Source: Lachnospiraceae bacterium
GTDB lineage: Bacteria > Bacillota_A > Clostridia > Lachnospirales > Lachnospiraceae
Direction: 5' to 3'
Length of the DNA stretch: 23,772 bases
Assembly (NCBI GenBank): GCA_016287765.1
Contig: JAEEWS010000043.1
Span: forward strand, 1-23,772
Below are positions 17,434-23,772 of the stretch, one piece after another. The notes beneath the pieces are model-generated. The model was not told where the DNA came from. It was given only the letters and a program-made list of their open reading frames with translations, and ran no database searches. Position 1 is the first letter of the stretch, and every line of letters starts with the position of its first letter. The position numbers and the translations under genes were made by a program.

Positions 17434-19404
17434 TTATTTGATCTTTTTTAGTTCTGCCAGTTTGTCTCTGTATTCTGCCGCCAGCTCGAAATTAAGTTCT
17501 GCGGCAGCGGCCAGCATCTTACGGTTAAGGCTCTCTTTAAGTGCCTTAAGCTCATTTGCGGACATGGATTCCACATCCTTTTCTATGAGCTTGGTGCCGG
17601 GTTCAGCCTTTTTGGAGATGCTTATGAGTTCGCGGACTGCCTTTTTAATGGAAGTGGGGGTTATTCCGTGTTCCTTGTTATAGGCATCCTGGATAGAGCG
17701 TCTTCTCTCGGTTTCGGAAATAGCCTTATCCATGGACTCGGTTATGGTGTCGGCATACATTATAACATGGCCGTCAACATTTCTTGCCGCACGGCCTATC
17801 GTCTGGATCAAGGAGGTTTCGGAACGCAGGAAGCCCTCTTTGTCAGCGTCCAGGATGGCTACCAGGGAAACCTCCGGGATGTCCAGGCCTTCTCTTAAAA
17901 GGTTGATGCCCACCAGTACATCAAATACATCCAGACGCATGTCACGGATGATCTGGGAACGCTCCAGGGTGTCCACATCCGAATGGAGGTAGCGAACACG
18001 TATGCCTACTTCTTTAAGATATTCCGTAAGGCTTTCCGCCATCTTTTTGGTAAGGGTGGTGACCAGCACTTTTCCGCCGGTCTTTGTGGTCTTGTTTATC
18101 TCACCGATGAGATCGTCGATCTGGCCCGTGGTGGGGCGAACGAAGATCTCGGGATCCAGAAGACCCGTAGGACGGATGATCTGCTCGGTGCGCATGAGTT
18201 CGTGGGAGGCCTCGTACTTTGAAGGCGTGGCGGACACGAACAACATCTGGCTTATATGGGTCTCGAATTCCTCAAAATTCAGGGGGCGGTTGTCCTGGGC
18301 CGAAGGCAGACGGAAGCCGTAGTCGATCAGGGTGGCTTTTCTGGAGCGGTTGCCGTTGAACATGCCGCCGATCTGGGGAATGGTCATGTGGGACTCGTCC
18401 ACGATGATCAAAAAATCGTCGGGGAAGAAGTCCAAAAGGGTGTAGGGCGGCTCTCCCGTATGAAGCCCGGAAAGGTGCATGGTATAGTTCTCGATGCCGG
18501 AGCAAAAACCGGTTTCTCTCATCATCTCTATATCGTAGCTGGTGCGCTCATATATCCTCTGGGCCTCAAGAAGCTTGCCCTTGGACTTAAAGTAGGCCAC
18601 CTGCTCATTCATTTCTTCTTCAATGGCTTTAAGCGCTTCCTCCATCCGCTCCCGATCCACTACATAGTGGGAGGCAGGGTAGATGGCCGCATGAGCCAGA
18701 GTGCATTTGGGATTTCCGGTAACCACTTCAAATTCGGTGATGCGGTCGATCTCATCTCCGAAAAACTCGATCCTGAGGGCAGTGTCTCCGTAGGCAGCGG
18801 GGTAGACCTCCACCACATCGCCTCTTACCCTGAAGGTGCCTCGCTTAAAATCTATGTCATTTCGGGCATATTGCATCTCCACCAGTCGGCGCAGCACTTC
18901 ATCCCTGTCCTTGGTGGCACCCTCACGCAGTATCAAAGACATGCCCTGATACTCCTCCGGACTGCCGATCCCGTATATGCATGATACGGAAGCCACGATG
19001 ATAACGTCATTCCTTTCGGAAAGCGCATCCGTGGCCGAGTGGCGCAGTTTATCGATCTCGTCGTTTACGGCGGAATCCTTTTCTATGTAAGTATCGCTGG
19101 AGGGAACGTAGGCCTCTGGCTGGTAGTAGTCATAGTAGGACACAAAATACTCCACAGCATTGTCCGGAAAGAATTCCTTCATCTCCGAGTAAAGCTGTGC
19201 CGCCAGGGTCTTGTTGTGGGCGATGATCAGGGTGGGCTTCTGTATCCCCTCTATGACATTCGCCATAGTGAAGGTCTTGCCGGAGCCCGTGACGCCCAGC
19301 AGGGTTTCAAACTGATTTCCGCTTTTGAACCCCTCCACCAGTGCCTTTATGGCCTCGGGCTGATCGCCCGTGGGCTTGTATTCCGAATGAATTTTAAATT
19401 CCAT
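17434..19404 (-). CDS. uvrB: Excinuclease ABC subunit B
   Basis: UvrB verifies damage and recruits UvrC for incision. The 656 residues are of normal length. Helicase motif I is GVTGSGKT (37-44). The damage-probing beta-hairpin region is rich in tyrosines ([20 protein letters not shown]). Later motifs include IVDESH (helicase II), LFVSATP and QTIGRAARN (motif VI). The C-terminal UVR domain ([19 protein letters not shown]) is the UvrC contact. A GAGG ribosome site and an extended -10 promoter lie upstream. It is the first gene of the uvrBA operon. I did not find a clear LexA-type box at the promoter. Confidence 0.97.
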   Translation of the reverse strand: MEFKIHSEYKPTGDQPEAIKALVEGFKSGNQFETLLGVTGSGKTFTMANVIEGIQKPTLIIAHNKTLAAQLYSEMKEFFPDNAVEYFVSYYDYYQPEAYVPSSDTYIEKDSAVNDEIDKLRHSATDALSERNDVIIVASVSCIYGIGSPEEYQGMSLILREGATKDRDEVLRRLVEMQYARNDIDFKRGTFRVRGDVVEVYPAAYGDTALRIEFFGDEIDRITEFEVVTGNPKCTLAHAAIYPASHYVVDRERMEEALKAIEEEMNEQVAYFKSKGKLLEAQRIYERTSYDIEMMRETGFCSGIENYTMHLSGLHTGEPPYTLLDFFPDDFLIIVDESHMTIPQIGGMFNGNRSRKATLIDYGFRLPSAQDNRPLNFEEFETHISQMLFVSATPSKYEASHELMRTEQIIRPTGLLDPEIFVRPTTGQIDDLIGEINKTTKTGGKVLVTTLTKKMAESLTEYLKEVGIRVRYLHSDVDTLERSQIIRDMRLDVFDVLVGINLLREGLDIPEVSLVAILDADKEGFLRSETSLIQTIGRAARNVDGHVIMYADTITESMDKAISETERRRSIQDAYNKEHGITPTSIKKAVRELISISKKAEPGTKLIEKDVESMSANELKALKESLNRKMLAAAAELNFELAAEYRDKLAELKKIK

Positions 19405-19429
19405 GATTACCTCGATTCTATAAAATTAC

Positions 19430-19438
19430 ATTATAACA
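19430..19438 (-). promoter_or_regulatory. Extended -10 promoter of uvrBA
   Basis: Read on the minus strand, TGTTATAAT combines a perfect -10 (19430-19435) with the TGn extension. The matching -35 position (about 19453-19458) is poor, as expected for an extended -10 promoter. Transcription would start near 19423, only about 18 nt before the uvrB ATG. Confidence 0.6.
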
Positions 19439-19468
19439 TAATTCCCGCCGGAAAGATAGATTCTATGA

Positions 19469-19575
19469 TTTTTGACACCCGGGGACGGGGTTAGGGGTTC
19501 AAAAAATGAACCCCTAACCCCGTCCCCGGGTGTCAAAAAGTGAGCCTATAACCCCGTCCCCAAAGGTTCATTTTT
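19469..19575. repeat. REP-type palindrome with a 33-bp perfect stem plus a degenerate third arm
   Basis: The left arm (19469-19501) starts TTTTTGACACCCGGGGA and is the exact reverse complement of the right arm (19507-19539), with only AAAAA between. A degenerate copy of the right arm follows in tandem (19541-19575: TGAGCCTATAACCCCGTCCCC, then AAAGGTTCA and T8). The core GGGGACGGGGTTAGGGGTTC is GC-rich, unlike its AT-rich surroundings. From memory, GGGGACGG-type palindromes occur as dispersed REP elements in Clostridia, often with REP-associated tyrosine transposases; no transposase is here. It lies between divergent genes. The long arms begin and end in T5/A5, so it is not a standard terminator. 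Confidence 0.75.
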
Positions 19576-19587
19576 TTTATTATATTC

Positions 19588-19616
19588 TTGACTATCGCGA
19601 AGCACAATAATAAACT
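19588..19616 (+). promoter_or_regulatory. Promoter of the Nudix-hydrolase gene
   Basis: TTGACT (19588-19593) and TAAACT (19611-19616) are spaced by 17 bases. They lie just after the palindrome and its T8 run, and about 48 bases before the ATG at 19664. The -35 is strong and the -10 moderate. Confidence 0.5.
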
Positions 19617-19663
19617 ACAATGGTAAAATTTACTTTATCTGAAATAAGCAGAGGGAGGCAGCT

Positions 19664-21058
19664 ATGGAGATCTGGGATTTATATGACAGCGAGGGAAACA
19701 AGACAGGGGAAACATGGGAGAGGAAGTTCGGAGAGAACAATAAGATACCCGAGGGAAGATTTCATCTGGTGTGCGACATTTTGTTGAAGCATGCGGACGG
19801 AACATTTCTTCTTACAAAGAGGAGCCCCGACAAGGATGTGTATCCGGGAAGATGGGAAGCAAGTGCCGGCGGCAGTGCTTTAAGCGGAGAAGGACCTTTG
19901 GAATGCGCAAAGCGTGAACTTTTTGAGGAAACCGGGATCAAAACCGATGATTTCGTCCTTTTGGGAACCACGAAGCGTGAGCAGAGCCGCAGTATGTTCG
20001 GCATGTATATTGCGGAGACGGACTGTCCCAAGGATGCAGTAAGATTGCAGGAAGGGGAGACGGTTGACTATAAGTGGGTGACGAGGGAAGAACTTCTGTC
20101 CCACATAGGCTCCGATGATTCCATTCCCAGCCATGATGTGAGATACAGAAAATACTATGATAAGATATTGGCAAATGAGATACTTGCGGCAAGACCCACG
20201 GCGCCCTGGCTTAAAGACATGGATCCTGAGGATTTTGTATCGCCTTATCCCACCTATGAATGCGGAACGATCCTTGATCGGTTTACAAAGCAGGAATTCA
20301 CCGGCCCTGACGGAACAAAGATCAAGTATTACTTTTTTGAACCTGCCGAAGCTAAAACGACCGATAAGAAGTTACCGCTTCTTGTGTTTTTTCACGGAAG
20401 AAGCAATGCTTTAGTGGGAGATCTGTGTGTGAACTACACCGGCGCGGAAAGATATGCCTCGGATGAGTACCAGGCTTCCATGGGCGGCGCCTACATTTTG
20501 GTCCCCATAGCGAATGAATTCAGGGACGAAAACGACCGGTGCGAGGGCACCTGGTCACCGGAGTACGACACGGTGATCCGGGCTTTGGTGAAGAAATTTG
20601 CGGAAGAAAGACCCGGGCATATCTCTTCTCGACTTTTTCTGGGCAATTCCGCCGGCGGAAGATATGTCTTCCATGCGCTTGAAACTTTCCCGGAGGAGGT
20701 GGACGCGGTGATACCCGTGGGCAGCGGATATATCCCGGAGAACAGGATACTGGAGGAGTTTGATAAGGCCGGAAAACATCTGTTTTTCGCCATGGGAAAA
20801 AGAGATGAGATCAATGATTATAACTCAATTGTGGTTCCCCGCCTGCCTGAGCTTAGGTCTTTAAAGAATTGCTTTATCTTCACCCCCGAATGGGTCAGGA
20901 ACGGTGATAAAGGCATAGCTTCCATCAATGGCGGCATAGAGATGGGACAGCATTGCCTTATGAACGGCATTCAGGCAAATCTGATGTTCGATGACGGTAC
21001 ACCCATGGATGAGAGGCTGCCCGAGGGCCTGACCGGATGGATAGCAAAACTCGGATGA
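19664..21058 (+). CDS. Nudix hydrolase fused to an alpha/beta-hydrolase
   Basis: A two-domain 464-residue cytoplasmic protein. Residues ~1-170 are a Nudix domain of the isopentenyl-diphosphate-isomerase-like/YfcD type, with a complete Nudix box: G70-x5-E76-x7-R84-E-L-F-E-E-T-G-I92. Residues ~200-464 are an alpha/beta-hydrolase related to PHB-depolymerase-like or feruloyl-esterase-like proteins: FFHGRSNA (oxyanion strand), nucleophile S329 in GNSAGG, possible acid D381, and possible catalytic His H430 (GQHCLMNG). The start is set by GGGAGG (19653-19658), five bases away. It is flanked by its own promoter and a fresh promoter for guaA, so it is probably monocistronic. Neither substrate can be read from the sequence; how a diphosphate hydrolase and an esterase would cooperate is unknown. 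Confidence 0.8.
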   Translation: MEIWDLYDSEGNKTGETWERKFGENNKIPEGRFHLVCDILLKHADGTFLLTKRSPDKDVYPGRWEASAGGSALSGEGPLECAKRELFEETGIKTDDFVLLGTTKREQSRSMFGMYIAETDCPKDAVRLQEGETVDYKWVTREELLSHIGSDDSIPSHDVRYRKYYDKILANEILAARPTAPWLKDMDPEDFVSPYPTYECGTILDRFTKQEFTGPDGTKIKYYFFEPAEAKTTDKKLPLLVFFHGRSNALVGDLCVNYTGAERYASDEYQASMGGAYILVPIANEFRDENDRCEGTWSPEYDTVIRALVKKFAEERPGHISSRLFLGNSAGGRYVFHALETFPEEVDAVIPVGSGYIPENRILEEFDKAGKHLFFAMGKRDEINDYNSIVVPRLPELRSLKNCFIFTPEWVRNGDKGIASINGGIEMGQHCLMNGIQANLMFDDGTPMDERLPEGLTGWIAKLG

Positions 21059-21099
21059 TCCTGTGAAAAATTCCATTAAAAAAAATAATAAGCTGTACG

Positions 21100-21128
21100 T
21101 TGTGAATAGGAAAAAAAAGTGTTAATAT
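21100..21128 (+). promoter_or_regulatory. Candidate promoter of guaA
   Basis: TTGTGA (21100-21105) and TAATAT (21123-21128) are 17 bases apart across an A-rich spacer. Each matches four of six consensus bases. The start point would be near 21134, giving a leader of about 93 nt before the guaA ATG. Confidence 0.45.
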
Positions 21129-21159
21129 TCCTAATTGTTCTTTAAAGGCATACGGTCCG

Positions 21160-21226
21160 GCGAGAACCTAATGGCTTGCGGCCGATATGGTTTTATCGGA
21201 GCGCAGGTTCGTTGATCGGAGGAAAA
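21160..21226 (+). promoter_or_regulatory. Structured leader of guaA, possible switch
   Basis: An outer helix GAACC (21164-21168)/GGTTC (21206-21210) encloses TGCG (21177-21180)/CGCA (21202-21205) and CCGATA (21182-21187)/TATCGG (21194-21199), with a 6-nt loop. The segment ATCGGAG occurs twice, at 21195-21201 in the hairpin and at 21215-21221, where it overlaps the ribosome site GGAGG (21218-21222). The CCGAT arm could therefore pair with either copy, freeing or hiding the ribosome site. I cannot match it to a known purine or PRPP riboswitch class by eye. Confidence 0.4.
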
Positions 21227-22780
21227 ATGATACAGGAAAAGATTCTGGTCCTCGACTTCGGAGGACAATATAATCAGCTTGTTGCCAGGCGCGTGCGTGA
21301 ATGCAACGTTTATTGCGAGATCGCATCTTATAAGACGCCAATCGACAAGATCAGGGAAATGAAGCTTAAAGGCATAATCCTTACCGGCGGTCCCAACAGC
21401 TGCTATGAAGAGGGCGCACCCACCTATTCAAAGGAACTTTTTGAACTGGGTATTCCTGTTCTCGGCCTTTGCTACGGTGCTCAGCTTATGAGCCATGTGC
21501 TGGGAGGCAAGGTTGAAAGAGCTGCCAACAGAGAATATGGCAAGACCAAAGTCTATGTGGATGGTGAAAAAGGTGAAGGCGGTCTGTTTGACGGCGTTCC
21601 CGATGAAACCGTGGTCTGGATGAGCCATTTCGATTATATATCAAAAATTGCTCCCGGTTTTGAAATTTTGGCGCACACGGACAATTGTCCGGTAGCTGCC
21701 GCAGGTAACAGGGCCGAGAAGTTATATGCGATACAGTTCCATCCCGAGGTGCTCCATACGGAAAAGGGTAAAGAAATACTCTTTAATTTTGTGCGCAAGA
21801 TCTGCGAATGTGCCGGTGAATGGAGAATGGATTCTTTCGTTGAGCATTCCATAAAGGAGATCCGCGAAAAGGTGGGAGACGGCAAGGTTCTGCTGGCGCT
21901 GTCCGGCGGTGTGGATTCATCCGTTGCTGCGGGACTTCTCTCCCGGGCCATCGGAAAGCAGCTTACCTGCGTGTTTGTGGATCACGGCCTTCTTCGTAAG
22001 AACGAAGGGGACGATGTGGAAGCCGTATTTGGAAAGAACGGCAGGTTTGACCTGAATTTTGTCCGCGTAAATGCGCAGAAGAGATACTACGATAAGCTTG
22101 CGGGTGTTACCGAGCCGGAGAGAAAGAGAAAGATCATCGGCGAGGAATTCATCCGTGTATTTGAAGAAGAAGCCAAGAAGATAGGCAAAGTGGATTTCCT
22201 GGCACAGGGAACCATTTATCCCGACGTGGTGGAGTCCGGTCTCGGCGGCGAATCCGCTGTTATCAAGTCCCATCACAATGTGGGCGGACTTCCTGATTTC
22301 GTTGATTTCAAGGAGATCATCGAGCCCCTCCGCAATCTGTTTAAGGATGAAGTGCGTAAAGCCGGCCTTGAACTGGGCCTTCCCGAAAATCTTGTGTTCC
22401 GTCAGCCCTTCCCCGGCCCCGGTCTCGGCGTCCGCATAGTGGGCGAGGTTACGGAAGAAAAGGTGCGCATCGTTCAGGATGCAGATTTCATCTATCGCGA
22501 TGAGATTGCCAAAGCAGACCTTAAGAAACTGCCGGATCAATACTTTGCAGCCCTCACCAACATGCGCTCCGTGGGAGTCATGGGCGACGAGAGGACCTAT
22601 GACTATGCTGTTGCTCTTCGTGCTGTGAATACCATCGATTTCATGACGGCTGAGGCAGCGGAGATACCCTTCGAGGTGCTCCAGAAAGTAATGAGCCGTA
22701 TCATAAACGAGGTCCGCGGAGTAAACCGCGTATTCTATGATCTCACCAGCAAGCCTCCGGGCACGATAGAACTTGAGTGA
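21227..22780 (+). CDS. guaA: GMP synthase (glutamine-hydrolysing)
   Basis: It converts XMP, ATP and glutamine to GMP, the last step of guanine nucleotide synthesis. The 517-residue form starts at ATG 21227, with GGAGG at 21218-21222. A longer frame from a TTG at 21176 would translate the structured leader and is rejected. Domains: class I glutamine amidotransferase (~1-195) with nucleophile C82 in GLCYGAQ and H172/E174 in FHPE; ATP pyrophosphatase (~200-395) with P-loop SGGVDSS (226-232); C-terminal dimerisation domain ending in [24 protein letters not shown] is the family signature. No truncation or unusual residue is seen. Confidence 0.97.
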   Translation: MIQEKILVLDFGGQYNQLVARRVRECNVYCEIASYKTPIDKIREMKLKGIILTGGPNSCYEEGAPTYSKELFELGIPVLGLCYGAQLMSHVLGGKVERAANREYGKTKVYVDGEKGEGGLFDGVPDETVVWMSHFDYISKIAPGFEILAHTDNCPVAAAGNRAEKLYAIQFHPEVLHTEKGKEILFNFVRKICECAGEWRMDSFVEHSIKEIREKVGDGKVLLALSGGVDSSVAAGLLSRAIGKQLTCVFVDHGLLRKNEGDDVEAVFGKNGRFDLNFVRVNAQKRYYDKLAGVTEPERKRKIIGEEFIRVFEEEAKKIGKVDFLAQGTIYPDVVESGLGGESAVIKSHHNVGGLPDFVDFKEIIEPLRNLFKDEVRKAGLELGLPENLVFRQPFPGPGLGVRIVGEVTEEKVRIVQDADFIYRDEIAKADLKKLPDQYFAALTNMRSVGVMGDERTYDYAVALRAVNTIDFMTAEAAEIPFEVLQKVMSRIINEVRGVNRVFYDLTSKPPGTIELE

Positions 22781-22789
22781 CCTGAGTGA

Positions 22790-22810
22790 CGACAAATCGT
22801 TGTTTTTTCT
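22790..22810 (+). terminator. Weak hairpin and T run after guaA
   Basis: ACAA/TTGT (22792-22795, 22800-22803) can pair over a 4-nt loop and is followed by T6 and CT. The stem is short, so termination here would be inefficient. The much stronger hairpin at 22829-22869, which opens the repeat array, may be the effective guaA terminator. Confidence 0.3.
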
Positions 22811-22828
22811 AAGGAATAAATTCTATTA

Positions 22829-22869
22829 TTTCGATGCCCACCGCCTCAAAAATGGCGGGGGCATCGAAA
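22829..22869 (+). terminator. Strong hairpin at the head of the 62-bp array
   Basis: TTTCGATGCCC-A-CCGCC (22829-22845) pairs with GGCGGGGGCATCGAAA (22854-22869): 16 bp with one bulged A around an 8-nt loop. Its outer arms are the CGATGCC/GGCATCG core of the downstream repeats, but its inner GC-rich stem is unique. It lies about 50 bases after the guaA stop. Only a T-poor AATTTCAAATTTC tract follows, so it may terminate, stabilise an RNA end, or simply be the first repeat. Confidence 0.5.
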
Positions 22870-23486
22870 ATTTCAAATTTCAAAATCTCGATGCCCTGAA
22901 TAGCATATTCCCCTGGCCTATGGCATCGGAAATTCCCAAATTCAAAATCTCGATGCCCAGAAGGCCTGATATCAAGGGTATATGGCATCGGAAATTCCCA
23001 AATTCAAAATCTCGATGCCCTAAAGGCTGGATTTCAAGGGCTTATGGCATCGGAAATTCCCAAATTCAAAATCTCGATGCCCTGAAGGTCTGGTTTCAAA
23101 GGCTTATGGCATCGGAAATTCCCAAAATCAAAATCCCGATGCCCTAAAGGCCTGATTTCAGTGACATATGGCATCGGAAATTTCAAAATTCAAAATCCCG
23201 ATGCTCTGAAGGTCTGGTTTCAATGACATATGGCATCGGAAATCCAAAAATTCAAAATTTCGATGCCCAGAAGGCCTGATATCAAGGGTATATGGCATCG
23301 AAAACTCCAGAATTCAAAATCTCGATGCCCAAAATGGCATATTCCCCTGGCCTATGGCATCGGAAAATCCAAAAATCAAAATCCCGATGCTCTGAAGGTC
23401 TGGTTTCAATGACATATGGCATCGGAAATCCAAAAATTCAAAATCTCGATGCTCTGAGCCCTTTGAACTGAGGAAGAAGAGCATCG
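22832..23486 (+). repeat. Tandem array of ten 62-bp palindromic units
   Basis: GGCATCG starts at 22860, 22922, 22984, 23046, 23108, 23170, 23232, 23294, 23356 and 23418, and as AGCATCG at 23480: ten intervals of exactly 62 bases. Each unit is GGCATCG, a 22-base AT-rich segment (typically GAAATTCCCAAATTCAAAATC plus T or C), CGATGCC or CGATGCT, then a 26-base variable cassette. Arms are inverted repeats, so each can pair within its unit or with the next. Substitutions are common but no indels occur. The cassettes at 22896-22921 and 23330-23355 are close; those at 22958-22983 and 23268-23293 are identical; those at 23206-23231 and 23392-23417 are identical. No conserved reading frame is possible, since 62 is not a multiple of three. 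Confidence 0.9.
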
Positions 23487-23522
23487 GGATTCTATAAATT
23501 CAATTAAAGGAAGGCAATTACC

Positions 23523-23772
23523 ATGAAAAACACAAGGGAAGCACAATTGTTACAGACGACAATGGTTTATGAGGAAGCAAAGAAGCGATATGCCGACGTT
23601 GCTGCCAAACGAGAGAAGCTGGAAAGAGCATTGGAAAAAGCTCCACCCGGGAAGATACATGTTGTGAAAACGGAAAAAAGGACGCAATTCTACCTGCGAA
23701 GCGATGATTCGGAAAAGAGTGGCAAGTACATTTCGAAGTCCGATGAAGCAACGATCAAAACACATTTGCAGA
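23523..23772 (+). CDS. Uncharacterised protein, 5' part only
   Basis: ATG 23523 is preceded by AAGGAAGG (23507-23514), eight bases away. The frame is open to the window edge, giving 83 residues. The start MKNTREAQLLQTTMVYEEAK and the next ~20 residues are charged and helical, likely a coiled coil (to about residue 40). A predicted beta segment follows (GKIHVVKTEKRTQFYLRSDD, then SGKYISKSDE). From memory this layout resembles the N-terminus of uncharacterised Lachnospiraceae proteins with a nuclease-like C-terminal part, but the diagnostic part lies outside the window, so no function is assigned. It begins 37 bases after the last repeat arm, so the array forms its upstream region. Confidence 0.6.
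   Translation, partial: MKNTREAQLLQTTMVYEEAKKRYADVAAKREKLERALEKAPPGKIHVVKTEKRTQFYLRSDDSEKSGKYISKSDEATIKTHLQ

Noticed and set aside
21176..21226. N-terminal extension of guaA from a TTG
   Set aside because: It would translate a structured leader. The ATG at 21227 has a GGAGG site and gives the standard GMP synthase N-terminus.
21917..22795. 292-codon frame opposite guaA
   Set aside because: It is antisense to the conserved ATP-pyrophosphatase and dimerisation domains of guaA, with no supporting signals.
22773..23147. 124-codon open frame overlapping the guaA end and the repeats
   Set aside because: It runs through 62-bp units that shift frame each time, has no ribosome site, and its 'protein' is just repeat DNA read in changing frames.
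22832..23486. CRISPR array
   Set aside because: The regular core and short gaps look CRISPR-like, but the 'spacers' share a common pattern, some are identical, the cores themselves diverge, and no cas gene is in the window.

Overview
The window looks like a chromosomal segment of a Gram-positive, fibre-degrading gut or rumen Clostridia, most likely Lachnospiraceae (Butyrivibrio/Pseudobutyrivibrio-like). This rests on strong Shine-Dalgarno sites, TTG starts, a long-form hibernation factor, the secA-prfB pairing, many hemicellulose-sugar genes and Firmicutes-type promoters. The genus is inference from sequence style, not from a marker search.

Layout. 1-3131 (+): the tail of an unidentified gene whose stop overlaps the start of xylulokinase (xylB), a terminator, then an uncharacterised cytoplasmic TIM-barrel-type glycosidase. 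3189-3725 (-): long-form ribosome hibernation factor hpf. 3726-4405: an unusually long regulatory gap with divergent promoters, a cluster of DnaA boxes, and a secA leader holding a hairpin and a possible 11-codon upstream ORF. 4406-8153 (+): secA then prfB; prfB carries the programmed +1 frameshift, so its true product starts at 7016. 8218-10543 (+): an L-ribulokinase-like FGGY kinase translationally coupled to L-ribulose-5-phosphate 4-epimerase (araD). 10637-12334 (+): a membrane GGDEF protein. 12387-14417 (-): a GH31 glycosidase, likely alpha-xylosidase. 14591-19404 (-): the uvrB-uvrA excision-repair operon. 19469-19575: a 33-bp-stem perfect palindrome of REP type. 19664-21058 (+): a Nudix/alpha-beta-hydrolase fusion. 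21227-22780 (+): guaA behind a structured leader. 22832-23486: a tandem array of 62-bp units with no length variation. 23523-end (+): the start of an uncharacterised gene cut by the window edge.

How it fits together. XylB, the AraB-like kinase, AraD, the GH31 enzyme and the orphan glycosidase all serve intracellular use of pentoses and hemicellulose oligosaccharides, feeding D-xylulose-5-phosphate to the pentose phosphate pathway. They sit among housekeeping genes (secretion, translation termination, DNA repair, GMP synthesis, ribosome hibernation) and not in one polysaccharide locus.

The parts least explained by known genes are the 62-bp array next to the truncated gene, the guaA leader with two alternative pairing partners, the DnaA-box cluster and upstream ORF before secA, and the REP-type palindrome. 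Several start sites differ from the longest open frame: secA 4406 (TTG), prfB 7016 (TTG plus frameshift), the kinase 8218, GH31 14417 and guaA 21227.
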